DNA of 64,000 bases from UBA6109 sp035366835 (GTDB lineage Bacteria; Desulfobacterota; Syntrophia; Syntrophales; UBA6109), in the NCBI GenBank assembly GCA_035366835.1, contig DAOSIS010000018.1, forward strand, positions 1 through 64,000. The letters run 5' to 3'. A program made the position numbers and the translations under genes. Of the stretch, positions 29,187-37,853 are shown one piece after another (within the stretch, counting starts at the first letter, position 1; each line of letters opens with the position of its first letter). The notes beneath the pieces are model-generated. The model was not told the origin of the DNA. It did not search any database and saw only the letters and a program-made list of their open reading frames with translations.

Positions 29187-29219
29187 AAAAACGGCCGCGG
29201 CGGAAATCCGCCGCGGCCG
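29187..29219 (-). terminator. Intrinsic terminator of the FprA-rubredoxin-rubrerythrin operon
   Basis: An 11-bp perfect GC stem (29193-29203 with 29208-29218) with a 4-nt loop is followed on the minus strand by TTTTTCTT. It lies about 27 bp beyond the rubrerythrin stop. Confidence 0.8.
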
Positions 29220-29245
29220 CCGTTTGCACTCTCCGAAAAGCGCCC

Positions 29246-29740
29246 CTACGTGAAGGGCAGGAACTGCTCCTTCGGCGCCCCGCAGACGGGGCAGGCGGCG
29301 GGAAGAACGCCGTCGGACACGTACCCGCAGACCTCGCAGACGAAATAGCTCGTCTCGCGCTCCTCCAGGAGGTGGTTCATCGCCTCCTTGTAGAGCTTGG
29401 CATGCCCCTCTTCGACGTCCCTGCTCTGGCTGAAGTGAAGCACCGCCGCCCGGTCTCCCGCGGCTTCGGCCTCGCGGATGAAGGCATCGTAGGCGACGCC
29501 CGCCACCTTCTGTTCCGACGCGAAGCTTGCGGCGAGGTTTTCCTCGGTCCTGCCGACCTCCCGGAGGACCCGCAGCGCCCGCAGCCCGTGGATCTCTTCC
29601 GACAGGGCGATCACGCGGAAGAGCTTCGCGATCTGTTTGAGGCCCTCGACCTCGGCCTTTTCCGCATACGCCTTCAGCCGCAGGGCCGCCTTCGCCTCAC
29701 CCGTGTAGGCCTGATGCAGGGCATCCTTCACCTTGTCCAT
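29246..29740 (-). CDS. Rubrerythrin
   Basis: The 164-residue protein has a ferritin-like di-iron domain (about residues 1-125, with ligand segments around GEAKAALR, SEEIHG and EEGHAKLY) and a C-terminal rubredoxin-like [Fe-Cys4] domain (CEVCG and CPVCG). Rubrerythrins reduce hydrogen peroxide in the cytoplasm of anaerobes with electrons from rubredoxin. It is last in the fprA-rubredoxin-rubrerythrin operon and 18 bp from the rubredoxin gene. Confidence 0.93.
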   Translation of the reverse strand: MDKVKDALHQAYTGEAKAALRLKAYAEKAEVEGLKQIAKLFRVIALSEEIHGLRALRVLREVGRTEENLAASFASEQKVAGVAYDAFIREAEAAGDRAAVLHFSQSRDVEEGHAKLYKEAMNHLLEERETSYFVCEVCGYVSDGVLPAACPVCGAPKEQFLPFT

Positions 29741-29758
29741 GCCGCCCCACCCCCGAGC

Positions 29759-29917
29759 TTATTCCGGGGAGAACTCTTCCTTGCCCGCTCCGCAAAGGGG
29801 ACAGACCCACCCATCCGGAAGCTTGTCGAACGGGGTCCCCGCAGCGACGCCGTTATCGGGGTCGCCGACCGCCGGATCGTACACATAGCCGCAGATACCG
29901 CACACGTATTTTCCCAT
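29759..29917 (-). CDS. Rubredoxin
   Basis: The 52-residue electron carrier is of normal rubredoxin length. Its one iron is held by CGICGY near the start and CPLCG near the end, with the usual GTPFDKLPDGWVCP segment. AGGAGGG precedes the ATG at 29917. The frame is open further upstream but that part has no rubredoxin character. It sits between its likely partners: FprA upstream as oxidant and rubrerythrin downstream. Confidence 0.95.
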   Translation of the reverse strand: MGKYVCGICGYVYDPAVGDPDNGVAAGTPFDKLPDGWVCPLCGAGKEEFSPE

Positions 29918-29957
29918 GATGCCCTCCTGCTGTCTTTTCTGAATGACCCACGGATCC

Positions 29958-31166
29958 TTACGATCTGATCTTTTCCTGCATCTTCTCCGCGGTGAGTTTT
30001 CCCAGAGAGTAGCACGTCTGGAGTGTCGACGCATCCGGCACGTGCCTCGCCCGGATCCCGTCCGCGACCAGTTCCACTTTCATCTCCGACAGGATGTCCT
30101 GAAGCTGCCTGACGGACTCGCCGCTCCATCCGTAGGACCCGAAGGATGCGCCGATCAGGCGGGCGGGCCGCAGCCCCCTGACGTAGGACATCACGTCCGC
30201 CATCTGCGGGAGCAGGTTGTTGTTGAGCGTCGACGATCCCGCCAGAAACGCGGCCGCGTCGAGGAGTTCGTACGCCACGTCGCTGCGATGATGGACGTCC
30301 ATCGACATGAACTGCACGGAAATGCCGTTCGCGGCCAATCCTTCCGCAACCGCCCGCGCCATCATCTCCGTGCTGTGCCACATGGTCGCGTAGCAGACCA
30401 CGGCTTTCCGGGATGGCGTCCGCGCCGCCCAACGTTCGTAGCGGTCGATGATCGTCGCCGCATCCTTCCGCCAGATGGGTCCGTGGTCGGGCGCGATCAT
30501 CGCAAAGGAAAGCCCCAGCTTCTCCACCCGGTCGATCAGCTTCGACACGAGGGGTGAATAGGGCATGAGGATGTTCGCATAGTAGGTCGCCGCCTCATAG
30601 CGGAGGATCGATGGGTCGATTTCGTCGGCGAAACGCTCGCTGGTCGCCAGGTGCATCCCGAAGGCGTCCTGCGAGAACAGGAGCTTCTCCTCCACCAGGT
30701 AGACGAACATGCTGTCCGGCCAGTGGAGCATGCGCGTCTCGAGGAATTGCAGCGTCAGGTTTCCGAGGCTCAGGGTCTCCCCGTCCTTCACGGGCGTGAT
30801 CGCAGGGCCTTCGTGAAAGATCTCCCCCAGAGTCTTGGCGCCGGCGGACGAGGCGAAAACCTTTTCCGGTTTGACGGCCGCAGCCACCCTGGGCAGACTG
30901 CCGGAGTGGTCGAGTTCGGAGTGATTGGAGATGACGTACTCGATTTTCGCGGGATCGATGACGGAGGCGATTCTCGCCATCATCTCGTCCATGAAGGGCG
31001 CCTTGACGGTGTCGACAAGCGTGACCTTGTCGGCGAGGATCAGATAGGCGTTGTAGGTGCTGCCGCGTTTGGTCGTGTAGCCGTGGAAATCGCGGATATT
31101 CCAGTCGATCGCCCCCACCCACCAGACACGGTCGGTCAGTTTCACGGCCTTGAATTCGTCGGACAT
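29958..31166 (-). CDS. F-type flavoprotein (FprA), flavo-diiron oxygen/NO reductase
   Basis: The 402-residue protein has an N-terminal metallo-beta-lactamase-like di-iron domain with NHSELDHSG (the HxExDH ligand set) and a C-terminal flavodoxin domain starting at about residue 255 with the FMN loop YATMWHST. These enzymes reduce O2 to water or NO to N2O with electrons from rubredoxin, whose gene follows. CGAGGTGA lies upstream of the ATG. A TTGACA on the minus strand at 31222-31217 with TATTTT about 15 bp on is a possible promoter. Confidence 0.93.
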   Translation of the reverse strand: MSDEFKAVKLTDRVWWVGAIDWNIRDFHGYTTKRGSTYNAYLILADKVTLVDTVKAPFMDEMMARIASVIDPAKIEYVISNHSELDHSGSLPRVAAAVKPEKVFASSAGAKTLGEIFHEGPAITPVKDGETLSLGNLTLQFLETRMLHWPDSMFVYLVEEKLLFSQDAFGMHLATSERFADEIDPSILRYEAATYYANILMPYSPLVSKLIDRVEKLGLSFAMIAPDHGPIWRKDAATIIDRYERWAARTPSRKAVVCYATMWHSTEMMARAVAEGLAANGISVQFMSMDVHHRSDVAYELLDAAAFLAGSSTLNNNLLPQMADVMSYVRGLRPARLIGASFGSYGWSGESVRQLQDILSEMKVELVADGIRARHVPDASTLQTCYSLGKLTAEKMQEKIRS

Positions 31167-31218
31167 GGTTCACCTCGATAGGAAAATATGACTCAAAATA
31201 ATGCGTTTTCCGGCGCTG

Positions 31219-31845
31219 TCAACTGCACCGGCGAAGAATCCGGCCGCCCTCATCGTAGGCCTGCAGGTTCACATCCAGTTTCTCCGCAGGCAGGGTCCGG
31301 GCGACCACGTTGCGGAAGGCGTCCCGTCCCACGGGCAGTTCCCCGATGGTGCACAGGGCGCCAATCATGACGATGTTGGCGAGAATGGGGTTTCCCAGGG
31401 CCACGGCCCGGTCCGTCGCATCGACCAGCCACAGCCCCGAACACAGGCCCGCGATCGCCTGTTCGAGCGCGGCCGACTCCGGATAGTCCTGCTCGCCGGC
31501 AATGACGCCGACGGGGTAGATCGGCCGGGTGTTGGTAAAGACCCGCACCTGCCGATTCCCGTAGGCCGGAAGCACGCGGAGCGCCTCGATGGGTTCGAGC
31601 GAAACGACGATGTCCGCCCCGCCGGAGGGGATCTGGGGACTCCAGACGGAGGTACGCGACACCCGGATGTGGCTCATCACCGAGCCGCCGCGCTGCGAGG
31701 CGCCGAAAGTCTCGCCGATCGTGATGCGGTAGCCCGCCGCGGCGAGCATGTTCGCCAGCACGCGGGACGCCATGACATTGCCCTGGCCGCCCACGCCGGT
31801 GATGACGATGTTGAAGGGGTCCTTCGAAAAACCTTCCCGCGCCAT
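31219..31845 (-). CDS. iorB: Indolepyruvate:ferredoxin oxidoreductase beta subunit
   Basis: The 208-residue protein is the pyruvate/ketoisovalerate oxidoreductase gamma-type domain, with GVGGQGNVMASRVLA near the N-terminus and SQRGGSVMSHIR around residue 50. With IorA it oxidatively decarboxylates aryl pyruvates to aryl-acetyl-CoA, reducing ferredoxin; in fermentative or syntrophic anaerobes it may also run in reverse. The ATG at 31845 lies 2 bp after the iorA stop. A long open frame upstream of this start overlaps iorA and is not coding. Confidence 0.9.
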   Translation of the reverse strand: MAREGFSKDPFNIVITGVGGQGNVMASRVLANMLAAAGYRITIGETFGASQRGGSVMSHIRVSRTSVWSPQIPSGGADIVVSLEPIEALRVLPAYGNRQVRVFTNTRPIYPVGVIAGEQDYPESAALEQAIAGLCSGLWLVDATDRAVALGNPILANIVMIGALCTIGELPVGRDAFRNVVARTLPAEKLDVNLQAYDEGGRILRRCS

Positions 31846-31847
31846 GT

Positions 31848-33779
31848 TCAGGGCACCTCCTTCACGATCGCACCCTGCGGGCAGATGAAGGAGCAGATCC
31901 CGCAGCCGGCGCAGATCACCTCGTCGATCCGCGCCTTCCCGGCGGCCTTGTCCCACAGGAGCCCGGGGCAGCGGAATACCCGCGTGCAGAAACGGCCGCA
32001 GCCGCAGGACTCCCCCAGGCAGGCGGCGTCGTCGACATGCACCCGGAAGGCCCTCTTCGCCCGCTTTGCCGGGCTCAGCGCGCAACTCTGGCGCAGCACC
32101 AGAACGCGCACGCCCCCCTGCTCGAGCAGGCGGTTGACGGCGCGGCGCGTCTCGGCGAGGTCGAAGGGATCCCGCACCTCCACGCTGACGCCGAGGGACC
32201 GGCACAGGGTCTCGATGTCGACGTGCGGGGCCGGCTCGCCCAGCGCGTTGACGGCGCTCCCCGGATGGGGCTGGAATCCCGTCATCGCCGTGCCGCTGTT
32301 GTCCAGGATCGCCATCAGGACGTCCGCCCGGTGGTGGATGGCGTTGATCAGGGCCGGCAGGACCGCATGATAGAAGGTGGAGTCGCCGCAGACGGTGACG
32401 ACAGGCTGGTCCATGCCGAAGGCTCCCAGCTTGCCGAATCCGCTTGCGATCCCCATGCCCGAGCCCATGGCGTGCAGAGTCTTCAGGGAGTTGAACCCGC
32501 AGGGAAGCAGCGCCAGCGAATAGCAGCCGATGTCCCCGCAGACGAATCCCTTCCGGTTGTCGAGATGAAGCGCCTCCTGGAGAAGCCAGAAGGAGGCGCG
32601 GTGCGGACAGCCCGGACAGAAGGTCTGGCCCCGTTGCGGCGCCATCGCCTCCGCGGCTGCTTCCGCCTGCCGGCGGTAATCCGCCGCCGGATCCCCGAAG
32701 GGAATCCCGAGAATCCCCGCCATCGCGGCGGCGACCCGGTCGGGGTTGAGCTCGCCGTTCATCGGCAGTGTCCCCTCGTTCTTTCCGTAAAAGGTCTTGA
32801 CGCCGATCTCCCTCGCCGACTCGGCAGCGATCACCTTTACGTTTTCTTCCAGGAAGGGCAGGATCTCCTCGACGAAGATCACCTTCTCCGCCGCGGCGAG
32901 GCGCATCTTCACGAGGCCGACGGGCAGCGGCCAGGTCGTCCCGATCTTGAGGATGCCCACCCGCCCGGCGGCACCCAGCATGGAGACGGCCTCCCGGCAG
33001 TAGAGGGCGGCGGCGCTGCAGGTCACGGCAAGCAGTTCGGGCCGTTCCGGACCTTCGTAGGTGTTGAACGGGCTCGCCTCGAAAAGCTCCCGCGCCCGGC
33101 GGATCCGCTCCTGCTGCATCTCGTGGCGGTAGCCGACGGGAGCGCTCACCATCGGTCCCTCGTCCGTGTCGAGCATGAAGCCCTCGCAACGGAAGACGGC
33201 GCGCCTGGGCTTTCCGGGAAGGGAATCGAAACGGACGATGCCGCTGGCGTGGGACATCCGCGTCACGCTCCGGAGCATCACCGGCGTCCCCAATTGCTCG
33301 GACAGCTCGAAAGCCCAGCGGGTCATGTCCTTCGCCTCCTGGAATTCGCCAGGCTCCAGGAGGGGGATTTCGACCAGCCGCGCGAAATGCCGCGACTCGC
33401 CTTCGTTGACGCTCGAAAGCGCCCCGGGGTCGTCGCAGCTCACGATCACCATGCCGCCGCGGATGCCGGAACCGGCGAGGTGCAGCAGAAAGTCGGACGC
33501 CACGTTGATCCCGTTCTGCTTCATCGCGCAGAGGCTGCGGAGGCCCGCGAAGGACGCCGCGGCCGCCACTTCCATCGAGACTTTTTCGTTGGCGGACCAC
33601 TCGACGTACAGGGGGACGTCGCCGGCGGCCTTCGAAAGCGAATCGACGATCTCGGAGGACGGGGTCCCGGGATAGCCGGCGGCGACCTGCAGGCCCGCCT
33701 CCAGGGCGCCCCGCGCGATCGCCTCGTTCCCCATCAGCAGGCGCTCGTCGCCTGCGCTGTTGTCGCTGAGTTTCGGCAT
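31848..33779 (-). CDS. iorA: Indolepyruvate:ferredoxin oxidoreductase alpha subunit
   Basis: The 643-residue protein has the pyrimidine-binding domain at the N-terminus (GNEAIARGALEAG, GYPGTPSSEI), the thiamine-diphosphate domain in the second half (CPGCPHRASFW, GDIGCYSLALLP, CGDSTFYHA) and a C-terminal ferredoxin domain with CIxGxSCGCGRFC-like and CAGCGICSFICP cysteine sets. It catalyses CoA- and ferredoxin-dependent oxidation of aryl pyruvates. It directly abuts the FrhB-like gene, whose stop is one base from this start. Confidence 0.93.
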   Translation of the reverse strand: MPKLSDNSAGDERLLMGNEAIARGALEAGLQVAAGYPGTPSSEIVDSLSKAAGDVPLYVEWSANEKVSMEVAAAASFAGLRSLCAMKQNGINVASDFLLHLAGSGIRGGMVIVSCDDPGALSSVNEGESRHFARLVEIPLLEPGEFQEAKDMTRWAFELSEQLGTPVMLRSVTRMSHASGIVRFDSLPGKPRRAVFRCEGFMLDTDEGPMVSAPVGYRHEMQQERIRRARELFEASPFNTYEGPERPELLAVTCSAAALYCREAVSMLGAAGRVGILKIGTTWPLPVGLVKMRLAAAEKVIFVEEILPFLEENVKVIAAESAREIGVKTFYGKNEGTLPMNGELNPDRVAAAMAGILGIPFGDPAADYRRQAEAAAEAMAPQRGQTFCPGCPHRASFWLLQEALHLDNRKGFVCGDIGCYSLALLPCGFNSLKTLHAMGSGMGIASGFGKLGAFGMDQPVVTVCGDSTFYHAVLPALINAIHHRADVLMAILDNSGTAMTGFQPHPGSAVNALGEPAPHVDIETLCRSLGVSVEVRDPFDLAETRRAVNRLLEQGGVRVLVLRQSCALSPAKRAKRAFRVHVDDAACLGESCGCGRFCTRVFRCPGLLWDKAAGKARIDEVICAGCGICSFICPQGAIVKEVP

Positions 33780-34922
33780 CTAAGACCTCTTTGCCTCCGC
33801 CTCCCGGGCGGCCTGCTTCTTCCTGAGGGAGGCGCTCTTCAGGCGTTCAAGGTTCCCTTCGGGGACCTCCCGGAATTCCAGCACCTCCCGGCGGCGCGCC
33901 AGCTCCACGAGCGCTTCGCCGCGCGGCGTGCGGACGATCATCTGGTTCCAGTGCCGCGCCTCGTCCCATCCCTCCGGCAGGCGCGCCGAACCGACGGAAA
34001 GATCGGCGTACTCGGCCGTCATGTCGTCGCAGGAGAGGCAGGAACGGCGGACGATCGGGAGGACTTCGTCAATGGGGATGTGCAGCGGCGCCCCCTGCGC
34101 CGTCACTTCCAGGCGGCGATACTTGCTGGGGGGGACATCCATGGCGGAGACCGCCTCCAGATTCAGCTTCCCCGACAGGAGACCCGACAGGCCCCGCCAG
34201 GAGAGCGCCCAGCCGCAGAAGAGCCCGACCATCAGGCCGAGGCGGTCGACAGCCGCATCCCCCAGGTTCCGGCCCGACAGCTTGCGCTTCGCGACGGACA
34301 GCGCCTGGCAGGGGGTGGCAACCAGGCCGATCGGCCCCGCCCCTTCCCGCGCGGCCCGGTTGAACTCCGCGAGGACCGGAGAAGCGACGAAGCGGCTCTT
34401 CCCCGTCTCCGGGACTTTTCCGGGGTCCGTGACGGTCAGGGGGCGCGGGAGCAGCCGCTCGCCCGGTCCCGTCAGGACGGCCGCGGCGATCATCCCCTCC
34501 TGCAGCGCCAACCGCACCAGCGCCGTCACCGTGCCGCCATGCTGCGCGGCCCCACGGTTCGCACCGTCCCTTGCCCGGCAGAGGTATAATCCCCGCACCG
34601 GTCCGAGCTCCGCCGTCCAGTCCGCACCGAGCGCCGCAATGCTCCGCAGGGCCGCGGGATCGACCTTCGTGCGCGGGCAGAAGGCCCAGCAGCGGCCCGT
34701 CCTGATGTCGCAGCGGTGGAGGGCCACCGTGGCGTCGCCGTGGATCGCCTGGTAGGGACAGAGACCGACACAGGCGCCGCAGCCGGTGCACAGCCCGGCA
34801 TCGAGGACCTCTTCGTTGAGCTCCCTCTGTCCCGCCCCGCGGGCGGGTTCCTCGAGTGGTTTCTTCCGGATGACGACGGTGTTGAGGCCGTAGACAACGG
34901 CGTTTTTCTCGGAGAGCTTCAC
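33780..34922 (-). CDS. FrhB-like (coenzyme F420 hydrogenase/dehydrogenase beta subunit family) Fe-S protein
   Basis: The 380-residue protein has an N-terminal [4Fe-4S] ferredoxin segment (CTGCGACVGLCPYQAI, about residues 45-60), then the FrhB N- and C-domains with GTVTALVRLALQEG, GLVATPCQALSVAK and a CLSCDD site. Family members bind FAD and Fe-S clusters and pass electrons to F420, ferredoxin or other partners. F420 use is not shown here. The gene heads the frhB-like-iorA-iorB transcription unit, so it probably links IorAB ferredoxin electrons to another carrier. Confidence 0.82.
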   Translation of the reverse strand: MKLSEKNAVVYGLNTVVIRKKPLEEPARGAGQRELNEEVLDAGLCTGCGACVGLCPYQAIHGDATVALHRCDIRTGRCWAFCPRTKVDPAALRSIAALGADWTAELGPVRGLYLCRARDGANRGAAQHGGTVTALVRLALQEGMIAAAVLTGPGERLLPRPLTVTDPGKVPETGKSRFVASPVLAEFNRAAREGAGPIGLVATPCQALSVAKRKLSGRNLGDAAVDRLGLMVGLFCGWALSWRGLSGLLSGKLNLEAVSAMDVPPSKYRRLEVTAQGAPLHIPIDEVLPIVRRSCLSCDDMTAEYADLSVGSARLPEGWDEARHWNQMIVRTPRGEALVELARRREVLEFREVPEGNLERLKSASLRKKQAAREAEAKRS

Positions 34923-35023
34923 AGGCTTCGAACCTCCATCCCCGGTCGTGACGGTTTTTCATTACCATATTTTCGAGGGCGAGACTATCCACGAATTCAT
35001 TCAAAAAAAGCCGAAAAGGATCG

Positions 35024-35050
35024 TTGACAAGCCCCCCCGTCTTGTATTAT
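35024..35050 (+). promoter_or_regulatory. Putative promoter of tRNA-Asn
   Basis: TTGACA at 35024-35029 and TATTAT at 35045-35050 lie just before the tRNA. The spacing is 15 bp, shorter than ideal; TTATGA at 35047 would give 17 bp. The tRNA starts about 23 bp downstream. Confidence 0.5.
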
Positions 35051-35073
35051 GAAGTCGCTTCGCGACCGACCGT

Positions 35074-35149
35074 TCCCCAGTAGCTCAGTCGGTAGAGCAG
35101 ATGGCTGTTAACCATCGGGTCCGTGGTTCGAGTCCGCGCTGGGGAGCCA
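35074..35149 (+). tRNA. tRNA-Asn (anticodon GTT)
   Basis: The 76-nt gene folds into a full cloverleaf: acceptor TCCCCAG pairs with CTGGGGA, the discriminator is G, and CCA (35147-35149) is encoded. The anticodon GTT is at 35107-35109 in the loop CTGTTAA, and the T-loop is GTTCGAGTC. The 3' half of the gene is overlapped on the opposite strand by the end of a recombinase relic, as expected for an integration site. Confidence 0.97.
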
Positions 35150-36236
35150 AGACGGGCGAATCTGGGCACCCAATCCGGAACCTTGGTTCGCACCCATAGA
35201 AAGTGCACCTGCGAGAGCGGCATAGCTGCCTTTCAGGTGCACTTCTTTTTTCACCAACCTGATTTCATCAAGAAGAACTCGCAAGTATTCCTTGCCGAAA
35301 CGCGATTCTTTGTCCTGAAGCTTCTCTTTCAGAGCAGCGCAGAAAGCCGCCACATGCTTCTTTGTCAATTTTGAAATCGGTCTGTCTTTCTGATCCCGCA
35401 GCCTCGCAAGCTCAATCAATATCTCCTGCCGCCTGGCTTCGTGCCTGTGCACCCTCTCATGCAACGATTCATTGAGCGGTAGAAACCCTTTCTCCACGGC
35501 GTCGAAAAGATTATCCGTCTGCTTCTTGATATCCTCCATCTCCCTGGACAGTCGGCGGATCTGTTCATCGTAATTCGGCTGCGACTCTTTCAGATCGAAC
35601 TTTACCTTCGTCATCATTATTGGCACCCGCTCCGGCGTAAAAACCTTCTCCGCCACGGCCTGCAAAACAAGCCGGTCCAAAGTCTCCATCCGAACGTTTG
35701 CATTCTGGCATTCTTTCTTGCCGACGTTGTTGATCTTCGATGTGCATTTGTAATATGGGTATCGTCCGCTTTTCCCTGTGGCAGTGGTCATGGGAGAACC
35801 GCAGATCCCGCACCTCACCAGACCCACCAGGAGCGTGGGGCCGTTGACCCACACGCGGCGGCGTGTATGCTCTGCTCCGTTCCAATCTTCGCCGCACCAC
35901 CCTTTGAAACACCTCCGGATCGACAATCGAAGGGAGGCTGATCGTGTCGTTGTGTCAGCATAAACCATGAACCCCGTTGCGCCCGTACGCTCCCCTCTGG
36001 ATCCGCAACAGCGGCGTGCATCCGGAAAGCCGCGCGAGAATAGCGGTGCTCTGGGGTTCTTCGGACAGAGGCAGGATTTTATAAGTGGTAAAGCGCTCAT
36101 GGTTTATGGTCATGCCGCAGCCTGCATCTACGGTAATGTGCCGAAGTAAACCATGGACGGGTATGATGATTGGTAAGGGATTGGAACGAGCGGGTTTATT
36201 GAGCACACATGTTGATGTGAAACAGAGGTGAAGCAT
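35108..36236 (-). pseudogene. Decayed large serine recombinase (C-terminal part) at the tRNA-Asn gene
   Basis: The frame 35108 to about 35875 encodes the zinc-ribbon domain (LVRCGICGSPM, YYKCTSK, KKECQNANV) and long coiled-coil of a large serine recombinase. About one base shift upstream, near 35870, the missing piece SLPSIVDPEVFQRVV continues in another frame, and an in-frame stop near 35955 precedes more recombinase-like sequence to about 36150. The N-terminal catalytic resolvase domain is gone. The frame ends inside the tRNA: residues SADSNHGPDG are read from the complement of its 3' half, and the stop codon overlaps the anticodon. It is a relic of an element integrated at tRNA-Asn. Confidence 0.8.
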
Positions 36237-36282
36237 ACCTACGAGACATTTCCGTCCGTGATCACCATGACGGGCTCCAAGG

Positions 36283-36318
36283 AAAAGGCCCCATAACCTG
36301 AACCGGCTATGGGGCCTT
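36283..36318 (-). terminator. Intrinsic terminator downstream of the OmpA gene
   Basis: An 11-bp stem (AAGGCCCCATA at 36285-36295 and its complement at 36308-36318) with a 12-nt loop is followed on the minus strand by TTCC after the A/T pair run. It lies 31 bp beyond the OmpA stop. It could also work in the plus direction. Confidence 0.7.
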
Positions 36319-36348
36319 CGTTTTCCGAGTCTTGAAACCTTTATATGC

Positions 36349-37752
36349 CTATTTTCTCACCACTGTGGTAATGATTGCCTCAACTCTTCGGTTCTGCTGT
36401 TTTCCTTCGGCAGTTGCATTGCTCGCGATCGGCTTCTTGGGACCGTAACCTACGGCTTTCAGACGGTCCTTGTCGATTCCAAATTCCTTTATGAGGTAGT
36501 CCCTGACGCTGTTGGCACGCGCCTGCGACAGCTTGACGTTGGCTGCTTCACGCCCGACATTGTCGGTGTGCCCTTCGATGACTGCGTCCGTATGGGGATA
36601 CTGTTTCATGAAATCGGCGACCTGCTTGATTTCATCGCGATACTCTTTCTTGATGACCGATTTGCCCGTGTCAAATTGTATCTTGAGCGTTATGGAGGCC
36701 TTTACCGGGCACCCGTCCTTGTCGACCTTGATGCCCCCGGGCGTGCCGGGACATTTATCAAGGTAATCGTAAACACCGTCCTTGTCGCTGTCCAACGGGC
36801 ATCCGTTGGCATCCACCTTTACACCCTTCGGCGTATCCGGACACTTGTCAAGGTAATCGTAAATGCCGTCGCCGTCCATATCCAGCGGACAGCCGTCTTT
36901 ATCCACTTTCACGCCGGCCGGCGTGCTCGGGCAATTGTCCCGGTAGTCCGCAACCCCGTCCCTGTCCGTATCCAAGGGGCAGCCGTCCTTATCCACCTTG
37001 ACGCCCTTGGGCGTGTCGGGGCACTTGTCGAGGTAATCGTAAACGCCGTCGCCGTCCATATCCAGCGGACAGCCGTTGAGATCCACCTTGACTCCTGCCG
37101 GCGTGCCGGGACACTTGTCGCTGCTGTCGGCAACGCCGTCACCGTCCGAATCCGCCGGTGCCATCACCGCGGGCGCAGCCGCCTCCCGCACAATGGCTTT
37201 TTCCGCCATCGGCTTCTCGCCGCCGAAGAGAAACGTCAATCCGAAGGTCCAGGCCAGATTGTTCTCGATGCTCGCAAAGCCCAGGATGTGCCGAAGATCC
37301 GTGCGCAGGGCCACATTCTCCGTCAGGAAGTACTTCAAACCGACCCCGTAATCACCGGCAAAATGCGTCGAATCCGACTTGGACGTGTTCTTGTAGTTCA
37401 TGCTCTGCCCGCCGAAACCAACCGCAGCGAAGGGCACAAGCTTCTTGTCGGGAAAGAAGTGATAGAGGGCCTCCAGACGGTAGTTGTATACATCCGTGTA
37501 TCGATCCGGGGCGAACTCTGTGTACTTGGTATCGACATAGCCAAGATCGGCTTCCAGGCCGAAACGCTTCGTGAAGTCGTAGCCGAGCCGGACGCCGTAG
37601 GTCGGGCCGCTGTCCAAGTCCAGGTTCCCTTCGAATTTGTAGATACCGATGTACGGTGAAATCGAATAGGCCCCCGCCCGCATTTCCGCAAAGCCGCTCA
37701 CGGCTCCAAAAAAAATCCCCACGACAATCAAAGCACAAAATATCTTTTTCAC
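36349..37752 (-). CDS. OmpA-family outer-membrane protein with thrombospondin-type-3 calcium repeats
   Basis: The 467-residue protein has a signal peptide (MKKIF start, cleavage after about residue 22), an eight-stranded beta-barrel-like domain (about 23-180), a linker, then about five type-3 repeats rich in Asp (DSDGDGVADSSDKCPGTP-like, about 195-345) and a C-terminal OmpA peptidoglycan-binding domain with GHTDNVG (about 400). It would tether the outer membrane to peptidoglycan. Type-3 repeats bind calcium in other proteins. GGGAGG precedes the start. It leads a cluster of exported proteins. Confidence 0.92.
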   Translation of the reverse strand: MKKIFCALIVVGIFFGAVSGFAEMRAGAYSISPYIGIYKFEGNLDLDSGPTYGVRLGYDFTKRFGLEADLGYVDTKYTEFAPDRYTDVYNYRLEALYHFFPDKKLVPFAAVGFGGQSMNYKNTSKSDSTHFAGDYGVGLKYFLTENVALRTDLRHILGFASIENNLAWTFGLTFLFGGEKPMAEKAIVREAAAPAVMAPADSDGDGVADSSDKCPGTPAGVKVDLNGCPLDMDGDGVYDYLDKCPDTPKGVKVDKDGCPLDTDRDGVADYRDNCPSTPAGVKVDKDGCPLDMDGDGIYDYLDKCPDTPKGVKVDANGCPLDSDKDGVYDYLDKCPGTPGGIKVDKDGCPVKASITLKIQFDTGKSVIKKEYRDEIKQVADFMKQYPHTDAVIEGHTDNVGREAANVKLSQARANSVRDYLIKEFGIDKDRLKAVGYGPKKPIASNATAEGKQQNRRVEAIITTVVRK

Positions 37753-37853
37753 GCTGAACCTCCCTTGTCACGTAAGAATTAGGACCTTCTCCGGTCCACA
37801 CATAACCCCTGTTCCTTTGCCTGCAGAACCGCCGGGGTTTCATCGGTCACGTT

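Noticed and set aside
32037..34589. Open plus-strand frame of 850 codons
   Set aside because: It is antisense to iorA and the FrhB-like gene, and contains no domain.
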